Part shown: piece after piece, positions 8,592 through 16,842 of the stretch
Position numbering within the stretch: position 1 is the first letter of the stretch
Layout of the letters: the number at the start of each line of letters is the position of its first letter
Source of the DNA: Zoogloea sp041911615
GTDB taxonomy: Bacteria; Pseudomonadota; Gammaproteobacteria; Burkholderiales; Rhodocyclaceae
Assembly (NCBI RefSeq): GCF_041911615.1
Contig: NZ_JAYROR010000107.1
Coordinates: forward strand, 1-64,000
Direction of reading: 5' to 3'
DNA length: 64,000 nt
Notes under the pieces: model-generated
Seen by the model: the letters and a program-made list of their open reading frames with translations, nothing else
Told to the model about the DNA's origin: nothing
Databases searched by the model: none
Made by a program: the position numbers and the translations under genes

Positions 8592-9253
8592 GCTTTCTCT
8601 CCTATCAGTTTCAGAACTTCGGCAACCAGTTTGTCCACTTCGCGTGCCGCTTCGGCGCCGGTTCGGCCCAGTTGATACACCGTGCCACCGATCACCGCGC
8701 TCTGCGCGAAGGCATTACGCTGGGAGAGCGATGCGCCGAGGACGGGTAGCGTGAAATCACGCATCACCTCCAGCACATCCCAGGCCAGGTTGGTGCGAAG
8801 CACCCGGTTCGGCACCAACGCCGCCTTCAAGCCCTTGCGGCTCGCCTGCACCTGCAGGATCAGGCGCTCCACGCCCTTGGTCGACCACAGGTCGGCGGGG
8901 CTCGGCACCACCGGCACCAGCGCCAGATCGGCCGCCTGCAGGGCAGCGAGGGTCGCCGGATGCTCGATGGACGGCGGGCAGTCGAGCAGCACCACGCCCA
9001 CCTCCCGCCCCAGCGCCTTGACGGCCTGGGGCAACACCGCCGGATCGCCGTCGAGCGGTCGCACCGGCGCCGGGAAGGGCGCATCCGGCGAGGCGGAATG
9101 TGCCCATCGCAACGCGGTCTCCTGAGGATCAAGATCGATGATCGCCACCCCCTTGCCACGTCGCGCGAGCCCGCCCGCCAGTTGCATCGTGAGTGTCGAC
9201 TTGCCCGCTCCGCCCTTCTGGGACAGGACGGTGACCACCTTCGGCTTTGCCAC
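8588..9253 (-). CDS. parA: ParA/MinD-family ATPase (orphan, partner of the RHH protein)
   Basis: A 221-residue P-loop ATPase with the deviant Walker A KGGAGKST at residues 13-20, the switch II segment DCPPS and the DPQ segment of Walker A'. It lacks the N-terminal helix-turn-helix of plasmid type Ia ParA, so it is of the small type Ib/McdA-like class. The GTG start at 9253 has a GGGGGC ribosome site eight bases upstream; the frame is open further upstream but without family similarity. No ParB gene or parS-like cluster is beside it; the second gene of the operon is the RHH protein. A role in positioning a cellular cargo or a chromosomal region is inferred. Confidence 0.88.
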   Translation of the reverse strand: MAKPKVVTVLSQKGGAGKSTLTMQLAGGLARRGKGVAIIDLDPQETALRWAHSASPDAPFPAPVRPLDGDPAVLPQAVKALGREVGVVLLDCPPSIEHPATLAALQAADLALVPVVPSPADLWSTKGVERLILQVQASRKGLKAALVPNRVLRTNLAWDVLEVMRDFTLPVLGASLSQRNAFAQSAVIGGTVYQLGRTGAEAAREVDKLVAEVLKLIGEKA

Positions 9254-9269
9254 TTCGCCCCCTATTGCG

Positions 9270-9282
9270 TAATACCGTATTA
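9270..9282. promoter_or_regulatory. Perfect palindrome, candidate operator of the parA-RHH operon
   Basis: TAATACCGTATTA is a 13-bp palindrome (6 + 1 + 6) in an otherwise AT-rich patch 17 bases upstream of the parA GTG. Ribbon-helix-helix partners of ParA systems commonly repress their own operon by binding such repeats. It lies between parA (minus) and the macrodomain gene (plus), so it could control both. Confidence 0.5.
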
Positions 9283-9390
9283 TTTTCAACCCAAACCACG
9301 CCGCACTGCAAGCACGACGACATCCCCGGCGGCGGCGCAACGGCGCACAATCGCCAGTCTGCGACAAAACCGGCCCGCTGGGAGCACGAG

Positions 9391-9909
9391 ATGAGCGATA
9401 CGCGGATACGCGTCTGGCAAGGGGACATCACGACGCTGGCGATCGACGCCATCGTGAATGCGGCCAACGCCAGCCTGCAGGGCGGCGGTGGCGTGGACGG
9501 GGCGATCCACCGGGCGGCGGGACCCGAACTGACCGCATTCTGTGCCGGCCTCGGTGGCTGCCCGACGGGGGAAGCACGGATCACACCCGGCTTCCGGCTA
9601 CCCGCGCGCTACGTGATTCACACCGTGGGTCCGGTGTGGCGCGGTGGCGCGCACGGCGAGCCGGAAGCGCTCGCGGCATGTTATCTGAACAGTCTGCGTC
9701 TGGCGGCCGAACATGGCGTGCGGACGATCGCCTTCCCCGCGATCAGCTGCGGCGTATATGGCTACCCCATCGAGGCGGCGGCCCGGATCGCGGTGGCGAA
9801 CTGCCGGGCGGCGCTGGCGTCTCCCGGCGCACCCGACGAAATCCTGCTGGTCGCCTTCGATCAGCCCATGAATTCGGTGCTGAACGTGATCCTGCGCGGC
9901 GGCGACTGA
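9391..9909 (+). CDS. Macrodomain protein, probable O-acetyl-ADP-ribose deacetylase
   Basis: A stand-alone 172-residue macrodomain of the MacroD/YmdB type. The ADP-ribose-binding and catalytic loop VNAANASLQGGGGVDGAIH is at residues 22-40, with Asn23/Asn26 and Asp36 in the positions used by YmdB-type deacetylases. The second loop is PAISCGVYGYP. The family hydrolyses O-acetyl-ADP-ribose and can remove mono-ADP-ribose from proteins. The ATG at 9391 follows a GGGAGCACG ribosome site. Transcribed divergently from parA and convergent with the next gene, whose end overlaps it by 49 bases. Confidence 0.92.
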   Translation: MSDTRIRVWQGDITTLAIDAIVNAANASLQGGGGVDGAIHRAAGPELTAFCAGLGGCPTGEARITPGFRLPARYVIHTVGPVWRGGAHGEPEALAACYLNSLRLAAEHGVRTIAFPAISCGVYGYPIEAAARIAVANCRAALASPGAPDEILLVAFDQPMNSVLNVILRGGD

Positions 9910-10283
9910 ATGACGATCCGCCGCGGCCCCTCGCCGGTGCGCGCCGTCCGGCCACGACGCCCGTCGCAGGCACGCAGCCCCGCGGCGCCCAGGCGCATGC
10001 ACTGCACGCCGCCGCAGCCGCAGTCTGCCGGCAGCTCGGCGGGCTCGCCCTCTTCCATGTGATCGATGCGCAGCAGATCGAGAAAGCGCGACGCCGAATC
10101 GCGGCATCCGAAAACCGTCAGCCGACCATCGTTGGCGCACAGCCAGCGCTCGTCCACGGTGATGCCCACGCAGCCCTCGCCACCGCCGCTGAGGGCATGT
10201 ACCCTCACCCGGGTCTGGCCGAGTCGCCACAGTGGTGCCACGGCGAGTTCGAGCCAGGTCGCGTTGCGTCCTTGCAGTTCCAT
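9861..10283 (-). CDS. Small protein of unknown function with a Cys cluster
   Basis: A 140-residue soluble protein. The first ~75 residues look like a compact domain (HALSGGGEGCVGITVDERW), and residues ~88-106 hold a tight cysteine group (ADCGCGGVQCM...LRACD) that could bind metal. I do not recognise a family. The start is well supported: the ATG at 10283 has an AGGAGGGG ribosome site in an AT-rich spacer. The C-terminal 16 codons overlap the end of the macrodomain gene on the other strand, so the last residues (SPPRRITFSTEFMG) may not be conserved. Confidence 0.6.
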   Translation of the reverse strand: MELQGRNATWLELAVAPLWRLGQTRVRVHALSGGGEGCVGITVDERWLCANDGRLTVFGCRDSASRFLDLLRIDHMEEGEPAELPADCGCGGVQCMRLGAAGLRACDGRRGRTARTGEGPRRIVIQSPPRRITFSTEFMG

Positions 10284-10473
10284 GTGTCCCCTCCTTTTTA
10301 TGGTGTTCCGCTGACGCTTGCCACAGATCAGGACGAACGACGCGAAACTTTCAGTATTATCCTAATTTAGTTCATTTTTCGGCATTCGGCAGTTCCCGGA
10401 CGACGCACCGGGAAAACCCGGATGCATGACGCCCGGAACCGCCCGGCCCGCATTCAACCCGGAGAAAAACACA

Positions 10474-11757
10474 ATGAAACTCGAAACCCTCGCCGTGCAC
10501 GGTGGCTACAGCCCGGACCCGACCACCAAAGCGGTGGCCGTGCCGATCTACCAGACCACCTCCTACGCCTTCGACGACACCCAGCACGGCGCCGATCTTT
10601 TCGACCTGAAAGTGGCCGGCAACATCTACACCCGCATCATGAACCCCACCCAGGCGGTGCTCGAGGCTCGCGTGGCGGCGATGGAAGGCGGCATCGCCGG
10701 GCTGGCCGTGGCCTCCGGCATGGCGGCGATCACCTACGCCATCCAGACCATCGCCGAAGCCGGCGACAACATCATCTCGGCCTCCACGCTGTACGGCGGC
10801 ACCTACAACCTGTTCGCCCACACCCTGCCGCAGCTCGGCATTCAGGTGCGCTTCGCCGACTACCGCGACCCGGACGCGTTCGCCCCGCTCATCGACGCCC
10901 GCACCAAGGCGATCTACTGCGAATCGGTCGGCAACCCGCTCGGCAACGTCACCGACTTCGAGGCGCTGGCCGCCATCGCCCACGCCCACGGCATTCCGCT
11001 GATCGTCGACAACACCGTGCCCTCGCCCTACCTGTGCCGCCCGATCGAGCACGGCGCGGACATCGTCGTCCATTCGCTGACCAAGTACCTCGGGGGCCAC
11101 GGCACCACGCTGGGCGGCATCATCGTCGACAGCGGCAAGTTCCCGTGGGCCGAAAACAAGGCGCGCTTCCCGCGCCTGAACGAACCGGACGTCTCCTACC
11201 ACGGCGTCGTCTACACCGAAGCCCTGGGCCCGGCGGCCTTCATCGGCCGTGCCCGCGTGGTGCCGCTGCGTGGCATGGGCGCGGCGATCAGCCCGTTCAA
11301 TGCTTTCATGATCCTGCAGGGCATCGAGACGCTGGCGCTACGCATGGACCGGATCTGCGAAAACACCACCAAGGTCGCTGCCTTCCTGCAGGCACACCCG
11401 AAGGCCGCGTGGGTGAATTACGCCGGCCTCGCCGATCACCCCGACCACGGCCTGGTCCAGAAATACATGGGCGGCCGCGCATCCGGCATTGTCAACTTCG
11501 GCGTGAAGAGCCCGGACGGCGACGGCAAGGCCGCCGGCGCGCGCTTCCAGGACGCCCTCAAGCTCGTCACCCGACTTGTGAACATCGGCGACTGCAAGAG
11601 CCTCGCCTGCCACCCGGCGTCCACCACCCACCGCCAGCTGTCCGAGGACGAACTCGCCAAGGCTGGCGTGTCGGCCGACATGGTGCGTCTGTCGATCGGC
11701 ATCGAGCACATCGACGACATCCTGGCCGACCTGGATCAGGCGCTCGCTGCCGTCTGA
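10474..11757 (+). CDS. metY: O-acetylhomoserine sulfhydrylase (aminocarboxypropyltransferase)
   Basis: PLP enzyme of the Cys/Met metabolism family that makes homocysteine from O-acetylhomoserine and sulfide (direct sulfhydrylation). The PLP lysine is Lys204 in HSLTKYLGG. Other family marks are YTRIMNPT, ASGMAAI and the C-terminal HPASTTHRQL and SIGIEH. 427 residues matches MetY/Cys-D type enzymes rather than the shorter MetB/MetC. The ATG at 10474 follows a CCCGGAG site; an upstream in-frame ATG at 10426 lacks one. The upstream 190 bases contain an AT-rich patch (AGTATTATCCTAATTTAG) that may hold the promoter; no SAM riboswitch was recognised. Confidence 0.93.
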   Translation: MKLETLAVHGGYSPDPTTKAVAVPIYQTTSYAFDDTQHGADLFDLKVAGNIYTRIMNPTQAVLEARVAAMEGGIAGLAVASGMAAITYAIQTIAEAGDNIISASTLYGGTYNLFAHTLPQLGIQVRFADYRDPDAFAPLIDARTKAIYCESVGNPLGNVTDFEALAAIAHAHGIPLIVDNTVPSPYLCRPIEHGADIVVHSLTKYLGGHGTTLGGIIVDSGKFPWAENKARFPRLNEPDVSYHGVVYTEALGPAAFIGRARVVPLRGMGAAISPFNAFMILQGIETLALRMDRICENTTKVAAFLQAHPKAAWVNYAGLADHPDHGLVQKYMGGRASGIVNFGVKSPDGDGKAAGARFQDALKLVTRLVNIGDCKSLACHPASTTHRQLSEDELAKAGVSADMVRLSIGIEHIDDILADLDQALAAV

Positions 11758-11779
11758 CCCGGCACGCACCGAGGACGCA

Positions 11780-11807
11780 AAAAGGGCCGGGAATTCCCGG
11801 CCCTTTT
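11780..11807. terminator. Bidirectional intrinsic terminator between metY and leuA
   Basis: A perfect 28-bp palindrome of the form AAAAGGGCCGGGAA/TTCCCGGCCCTTTT, with T-rich sequence continuing on the plus strand (TTTTCTT). It serves the two convergent genes. Confidence 0.9.
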
Positions 11808-11826
11808 CTTACGCCAGGACGTCGCC

Positions 11827-13515
11827 TCAGGCGGTGCAGTCCGCCTGCGCACCGTCCGTGACGGGCGCCCTCGCCACCGCACGGTTGGCCGCGCTGATGA
11901 TCGCGCGCACCGACGCCGTCACGGTGTTGCGATGCATGCCGGCGCCGAAGCAGCTACCGGCCACGCCCTCCATCGCCACCTCGACGACGCACACCGCCGC
12001 CGCATCCGCGCCTTCGCCCATCGAACGCTCCTCGAAGCTTTGCACGCGGATCGGCACGCCGATGGCCGCCACCGCCGCTTCCACCGGGCCATTGCCTTCG
12101 CCGACGAACTCCACCGCGCGGCCATTCACCTCAGCCTCAATGCGGATGCCCTGACGGCTGCCGGCCTCGAAGAGATGGTGCGCCACGTAGCGGATCGGCG
12201 CATCGGCCTCGAGGTATTCGCGGCCGAAGAGCGTCCACAACTGGTGGGCATCCACTTCCTGGCCCGACGCGTCGGTGAGGCGCTGCACGGCGGCGCTGAA
12301 CTCCACCTGCATCCGCCGCGGCATCACGAGGCCATAGTTGGCCTGGAGCAAGTGCGCCACGCCGCCCTTGCCGGACTGGCTGTTCACGCGGATCACCGAA
12401 TCGTAGGTGCGTCCTACGTCGAGCGGGTCGATGGGCATGTACGGCACGGTCCACTTGTCGCCCGGCCGCTGCACCTCGAAGCCCTTCTTGATCGCGTCCT
12501 GATGTGAGCCGGAGAACGCGGTGAACACGAGATCGCCCACGTAGGGGTGGCGCGGGTGGATCGGCATCTGGGTGCATTCCTCGGCCACGCGGGCGATGTC
12601 GTTGATATCCGAGAAATCGAGGCCCGGATGGATGCCCTGGGTGTACATGTTGAGGGCGAGGGTCACGAGATCGACGTTGCCGGTGCGCTCGCCGTTGCCG
12701 AAGAGGCAGCCCTCGACCCGATCGGCGCCGGCAAGCTGGGCGAGTTCGGCGGCCGCCACCGCGGTGCCACGGTCGTTGTGCGGGTGCACACTGAGGATGA
12801 TCTGCTCGCGGCGGGCAAGATTGCGGTGCATCCACTCGATCTGGTCGGCGTAAAAATTCGGCGAGCCCACCTCGACGGTGGAGGGAAGGTTGATGATCAC
12901 CTTCTCGCCCGGCTTCGGATTCCAGGCCTCGACCACCGCATCGCACACCTCCTTGGCAAAGTCGAGTTCGGTTGCGGTGAAGGTTTCCGGGCTGTACTCG
13001 AGGACGAACTCCGTCTCCGGCTGCTCGGCCGCGAGCTGCCGGACGAGGGTCACGCTCTCGACGGCGAGCGCCTTGACTTCATCCTTGCTCATGCCGAACA
13101 CCGTCTCGCGGAACACCGGCGAGGTGGCGTTGTAAATGTGGACGATGGCACGACGGGCTCCGTGAAGCGATTCCATCGTACGACGGATGAGGTGCTCGCG
13201 GGCCTGGCTGAGCACTTCGATGGTCACGTCGTCGGGAATCTCGCCCTGCTCGATGAGCTGGCGGACGAAATCGAAATCGGTCTGGGAGGCGGAGGGAAAA
13301 GCGACTTCGATTTCCTTGAAGCCGATCGCCACGAGTTTGCGGAACATCTGCAACTTGCGGGCGGCATTCATCGGTTCGAAGAGGGCCTGATTGCCGTCGC
13401 GGAGATCGGTACTCATCCAGATCGGCGGATGGGTGATCGTGCGGCTGGGCCACTGGCGGTCGGCGAGGGCGACCGGGGGAAAGGCGGAATACTTGGTTTG
13501 CGGGTTCTTCAACAT
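11827..13515 (-). CDS. leuA: 2-isopropylmalate synthase (LeuA2 type)
   Basis: Condenses 2-oxoisovalerate with acetyl-CoA, the first committed step of leucine synthesis. The HMGL-like TIM barrel starts with STDLRDGNQAL near residue 40, and the metal-binding SVHPHNDRGT segment follows. A C-terminal LeuA-dimer regulatory domain (from ~residue 430) carries leucine feedback control. At 562 residues, with the LKNPQTKYSAFPP N-terminus, it is of the long LeuA2 group. The ATG at 13515 has an AAAGGAAC ribosome site; the frame continues upstream into the leader region but without a better start. It is preceded by one certain-looking and one possible leucine-rich leader peptide. Confidence 0.95.
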   Translation of the reverse strand: MLKNPQTKYSAFPPVALADRQWPSRTITHPPIWMSTDLRDGNQALFEPMNAARKLQMFRKLVAIGFKEIEVAFPSASQTDFDFVRQLIEQGEIPDDVTIEVLSQAREHLIRRTMESLHGARRAIVHIYNATSPVFRETVFGMSKDEVKALAVESVTLVRQLAAEQPETEFVLEYSPETFTATELDFAKEVCDAVVEAWNPKPGEKVIINLPSTVEVGSPNFYADQIEWMHRNLARREQIILSVHPHNDRGTAVAAAELAQLAGADRVEGCLFGNGERTGNVDLVTLALNMYTQGIHPGLDFSDINDIARVAEECTQMPIHPRHPYVGDLVFTAFSGSHQDAIKKGFEVQRPGDKWTVPYMPIDPLDVGRTYDSVIRVNSQSGKGGVAHLLQANYGLVMPRRMQVEFSAAVQRLTDASGQEVDAHQLWTLFGREYLEADAPIRYVAHHLFEAGSRQGIRIEAEVNGRAVEFVGEGNGPVEAAVAAIGVPIRVQSFEERSMGEGADAAAVCVVEVAMEGVAGSCFGAGMHRNTVTASVRAIISAANRAVARAPVTDGAQADCTA

Positions 13516-13652
13516 GATCGGTTCCTTTGTTTTCGTCGGATGCGGTTCGGGTGTTGGGATGCGGACGCAGGGCTGCCAGACTGCCGCGGGCTCGAGGCCT
13601 GGCAACCGGGGCGCAGTCGTAGGGGCAGCAGGGAAAGATTCGGCGAGGTCAT
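13509..13652 (-). CDS. Possible second leader peptide, overlapping the leuA start
   Basis: A 47-codon reading frame starting at ATG 13652 with a GGAG ribosome site eight bases upstream. Its N-terminus (MTSPNLSLLPLRLRPG) is again Leu-rich, with Leu at five of the first 13 positions, and begins with the same MTS as the upstream leader. It is out of frame with leuA, and its stop codon overlaps the leuA ATG (ATGCTGA), so it could couple translation to leuA. It may be a degenerate copy of the first leader, or chance. Confidence 0.4.
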   Translation of the reverse strand: MTSPNLSLLPLRLRPGCQASSPRQSGSPASASQHPNRIRRKQRNRSC

Positions 13653-13746
13653 GGTGAAACTCCGTTCAAAACGCGCACGAAGACGCAATTCGCCTGGAAT
13701 GGGCGACGGGGTACGACAACAGGAAGGGGAAGAAAAGATGTGCCCG

Positions 13747-13818
13747 TTAGGGCAGCAGCAGACCCAGCCCGGAGAGGGCCAGAAGAGAGAGGAGATTGGT
13801 CTGGTGCTGGGAGGTCAT
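13747..13818 (-). CDS. leuL: leu leader peptide
   Basis: A 23-codon reading frame with nine leucine codons: MTSQHQTNLLSLLALSG, then three more Leu before a Pro and TAA. Leu-rich short peptides placed before leuA act as the sensor in transcription attenuation, because scarce Leu-tRNA stalls the ribosome. It lies 231 bases upstream of leuA on the same strand. A short TGCCC-TAAC-GGGCA hairpin overlaps its stop and is followed by CATCTTTTCTT. The ATG has no clear Shine-Dalgarno sequence and lies close to the predicted transcription start, so it may be translated leaderless. Confidence 0.75.
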   Translation of the reverse strand: MTSQHQTNLLSLLALSGLGLLLP

Positions 13819-13826
13819 TGGATCGA

Positions 13827-13855
13827 AACTTATCAGCTGGATGGGCCGACGTCAA
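13827..13855 (-). promoter_or_regulatory. Candidate promoter of the leuA leader
   Basis: On the minus strand TTGACG (-35, five of six consensus bases) is followed after 17 bases by TAAGTT (-10, weak; a GATAAG reading with shorter spacing is also possible). The start site would fall near 13820, only a few bases before the leader-peptide ATG. Confidence 0.45.
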
Positions 13856-13898
13856 ACATATGAAATCGATAAATTAGATAGTAAAAAACTATTCAGCC

Positions 13899-15362
13899 TT
13901 AGACGACCGCACAGCCCACCACCTGATAGCCCGGCCCGCTGACCAGCACCTTGCCGGGCAGCAGCTTGATCGTACGCCCCGCCAGCTTGGCAAAAACCGG
14001 CCGCGGCGAGCGCATCGCCCCCGGTTCGCAGGCAATTCGCACCTCGCGGCCGCGCACCACCGGATCGCACAGGATGCCGTTCCAGCTGCGCGCGCCGTCG
14101 TCCAGGACCACCGGCTGCGGCTCGCTGGAAAGGGTCTGCAGACCGACGGAGGCACCTCCCTCGTCCGCCGAGCGGACGCGCCGTACCAACGCCAGCACCC
14201 AGCGCCCGGTTTCGCCCACATGGGCGCCGACCAGTGCGCCGACACGGCAGATGTCTGGATCGAAGGAGCCCGACACCACACCGAAACCGTTGCGGCTGGC
14301 GTCACGAAGGGTCCAGGCGGCGGCCGGCCGTAGCTGTGCCTCGCCGGATAGCTGGGAACGGATGAAGCCAAGGCCGGTGGCCAGCGCCAGCGCGCCGCGC
14401 ACCACATGGCGACGGTACTGCCGCATCGGCGGCACCGGCCCCCATTGGCGCGAAAGGTGGCGGATCGCACCGCTGACCGAGGGCACGCCGATCCCGGCGA
14501 AAACCGGCCCAAGCCCGCCATCGGCGAGCGTCTGGCGAAGTTCACCGAGCATCGGCACCGCATCGGCGGGTCGGAAATAGCGGGTCGACGAGGGAACCCG
14601 CTCGGGCACCGCCAGGCAGCGCTGCGGCGCGGCGCGGCTGTCGAGATCGAGGGAAAACTGGCTACCGCCGCGAGGCTCGTCAGACAGGCACAGGCTGTGC
14701 TGCAGATAGCGCACCAGCTTGTCGGTGGCCTCGATGCGGTCGGGCGAAAGCTGGTCGAGACTGGCGCACTGCATCGCCACCAGCCGGATGAACTCGCGGC
14801 TCACTGTCGAGCGCGTCTCGCGCCCCTCGCGCACATTGACCGGGGTGTTGAGCCCACCGCCATCCTGGGCCGCACGGTATGCCGAGATCGCACGCTGCCA
14901 GACGTCGGGCGAGAGCTCCTGGTAATCGAAGGCCACCCATTTCATCTCGCCGGCGGCCGCCCGCACGGCGCGCAGCAGCATCTCGACCCGCAGCGGATCG
15001 CCCTGCGCGATGGCCAGATCGGACCCGAGCCCGCCCAGCACCAGATCGTAGGCGCGGCCGAGACTGGCGTAGAAATCCCGTCCCAACGCCTTGTAGCGCA
15101 CGCTGCGGGAACCGAAAACGTTGGAAAGATAAAGCCCGGACGCCTGACGCAACTGCGGCTGCGCGGCTTCGTCGAGGGTGGCAACGAGACGTGCCAGCTG
15201 CGGCAGCGGCACTTCGCCCTCGAAGTGGAAGGAGTCGAGCCAACGGATCAGTTCGACGATGGCGGTCGGCGCCGCATTGGTGGCGATGTCGGTCAGAATC
15301 CGACCCAGCGTCTCCGGCTGCGTGAGCGGATGCGGGTTATTGAGGACCGAGCCTGCTGCCAT
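13899..15362 (-). CDS. Unknown protein with a PilZ-like C-terminal domain
   Basis: A 487-residue soluble protein. The first ~300 residues are helical and unrecognised. In the C-terminal part, RQYRR (Arg314-Arg318) matches the RxxxR motif and DASRNG (Asp354-Gly359) matches the D/NxSxxG motif of PilZ c-di-GMP-binding domains, at a spacing compatible with the fold. This makes it a possible c-di-GMP receptor, in keeping with the GGDEF, EAL and HD-GYP proteins elsewhere in the window. The ATG at 15362 is the only likely start. Between its stop and the leuA leader region lies an AT-rich segment. Confidence 0.65.
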   Translation of the reverse strand: MAAGSVLNNPHPLTQPETLGRILTDIATNAAPTAIVELIRWLDSFHFEGEVPLPQLARLVATLDEAAQPQLRQASGLYLSNVFGSRSVRYKALGRDFYASLGRAYDLVLGGLGSDLAIAQGDPLRVEMLLRAVRAAAGEMKWVAFDYQELSPDVWQRAISAYRAAQDGGGLNTPVNVREGRETRSTVSREFIRLVAMQCASLDQLSPDRIEATDKLVRYLQHSLCLSDEPRGGSQFSLDLDSRAAPQRCLAVPERVPSSTRYFRPADAVPMLGELRQTLADGGLGPVFAGIGVPSVSGAIRHLSRQWGPVPPMRQYRRHVVRGALALATGLGFIRSQLSGEAQLRPAAAWTLRDASRNGFGVVSGSFDPDICRVGALVGAHVGETGRWVLALVRRVRSADEGGASVGLQTLSSEPQPVVLDDGARSWNGILCDPVVRGREVRIACEPGAMRSPRPVFAKLAGRTIKLLPGKVLVSGPGYQVVGCAVV

Positions 15363-15535
15363 TTTCCGCGCCTTTACCGACGGTTGAACCGAAACATTCT
15401 TTGACGGATTTCGATGTTAGCACAAAGGTCTTTTCGGCACCCCGGTGCGCGGGCATCGCGGTTCGTCCCGATACCGAGCCGGCGGCGACACGGGTAAACT
15501 GCCAACCTTTCTTTCGACCCGTATTGCCCTCCTCC

Positions 15536-16330
15536 ATGCGCCAGTACCTCGAACTCATGCGCCACGTGGCGGAACGCGGCCACCGCAAGATGGACCGCAC
15601 CGGCACCGGCACGCTCTCGGTCTTTGGCTGGCAGATGCGCTTCGATCTTTCCGAAGGCTTTCCGCTACTCACCACCAAGAAGCTCCACACTCGTTCGATC
15701 ATCCACGAATTGCTGTGGTTCCTGCGCGGCGACACCAACATCAAGTACCTGAAGGACAACGGGGTCTCGATCTGGGACGAGTGGGCCGACGCATCGGGCG
15801 AACTCGGCCCGGTCTACGGCAAGCAATGGCGCCGCTGGGAAGCGCCCGACGGACGCAGCATCGACCAGATCAGCCAGCTCATCGAGGCGCTCAAGAAGAA
15901 CCCGGATTCGCGCCGGCACATCGTGTCGGCGTGGAACCCGTCCGAGGTGGACCGCATGGCCCTGCCGCCGTGCCACGCCCTGTTCCAGTTCTACGTGGCC
16001 GACGGCAAGCTGAGCTGCCAGCTCTACCAACGTAGCGCCGACATCTTCCTGGGCGTGCCGTTCAACATCGCCAGCTACGCGCTCTTCACGATGATGGTGG
16101 CTCAGGTCTGCGGTTACGAGCCCGGCGATTTCGTCTGGACCGGCGGCGACTGCCACCTCTACCTCAATCACCTGGACCAGACCCGGCTGCAGCTATCCCG
16201 CGAGCCCCGCGCCCTGCCGACAATGCGCATCAACCCGGACGTGAAGGACATCTTCGCGTTCAGGATCGAGGACTTCACCCTCGAGGGCTACAACCCGCAT
16301 CCGCACATTTCGGCACCGGTGGCCGTATGA
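15536..16330 (+). CDS. thyA: Thymidylate synthase
   Basis: Converts dUMP to dTMP with methylenetetrahydrofolate. The active-site cysteine lies in LPPCHALFQF, the folate and nucleotide segments QRSADIFLGVPFNIASYA and GDCHLYLNHLDQ are present, and the C-terminus ends PHPHISAPVAV. With the ATG at 15536 it has 264 residues, the same as E. coli ThyA; the frame is open for 45 codons upstream without similarity. It overlaps folA by ATGA, giving a dTMP/tetrahydrofolate recycling operon. Confidence 0.97.
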   Translation: MRQYLELMRHVAERGHRKMDRTGTGTLSVFGWQMRFDLSEGFPLLTTKKLHTRSIIHELLWFLRGDTNIKYLKDNGVSIWDEWADASGELGPVYGKQWRRWEAPDGRSIDQISQLIEALKKNPDSRRHIVSAWNPSEVDRMALPPCHALFQFYVADGKLSCQLYQRSADIFLGVPFNIASYALFTMMVAQVCGYEPGDFVWTGGDCHLYLNHLDQTRLQLSREPRALPTMRINPDVKDIFAFRIEDFTLEGYNPHPHISAPVAV

Positions 16331-16827
16331 ACCCGCCGATCCTCGCCCTGATCGCCGCGGTGGCGCGCAATCGCGTCATCGGCATCGACAATCGCCTGCC
16401 CTGGCATCTGCCGGAGGACATGAAGTTCTTTCGCGAGACCACTCGCGGCAAGCCGGTCATCATGGGGCGCAAGACCTGGGAATCACTCCCCGACGCGTTC
16501 CGGCCGCTGCCCGGGCGGCACAACATCGTGGTAAGCCGCAACCCGCAGTTCCACGCCCCGGGCGCCACGGTGACCGGCGGCCTGTCCGAAGCCCTCACCG
16601 CGACGGGCGATGCGGCGCTTGCCTTCCTGATCGGCGGGGCCGCCCTGTACCTTGAGGCGCTGCCCCGGGCCGACCGGCTGGTGCTCACCGAGATCGACCG
16701 GGATTTCGCCGGCGACGCACACTTTCCGGCCATCGACCCCAACGCGTGGGAGGAAGTCTCGCGGGAATCCCACGTGGCGGAATCTGGGCTGCCCTTCGCC
16801 TTCGTCACCTACGCGCGCCGACGCTGA
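16327..16827 (+). CDS. folA: Dihydrofolate reductase
   Basis: Reduces dihydrofolate, the by-product of ThyA, to tetrahydrofolate using NADPH. Typical segments are LIAAVARNRVIG, LPWHLPEDMKFFRETT (with the active-site acidic residue), PVIMGRKTWESLP and the FLIGGAALY nucleotide loop. 166 residues is the usual length. It starts within the thyA stop (ATGA overlap) and ends before a strong terminator. Confidence 0.96.
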   Translation: MNPPILALIAAVARNRVIGIDNRLPWHLPEDMKFFRETTRGKPVIMGRKTWESLPDAFRPLPGRHNIVVSRNPQFHAPGATVTGGLSEALTATGDAALAFLIGGAALYLEALPRADRLVLTEIDRDFAGDAHFPAIDPNAWEEVSRESHVAESGLPFAFVTYARRR

Positions 16828-16842
16828 GCGATTGGCTCCCGC

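Noticed and set aside
10284..10473. SAM or SAH riboswitch before metY
   Set aside because: The GC-rich repeats of CCCGG do not form a recognisable riboswitch core; no conserved motif was seen.
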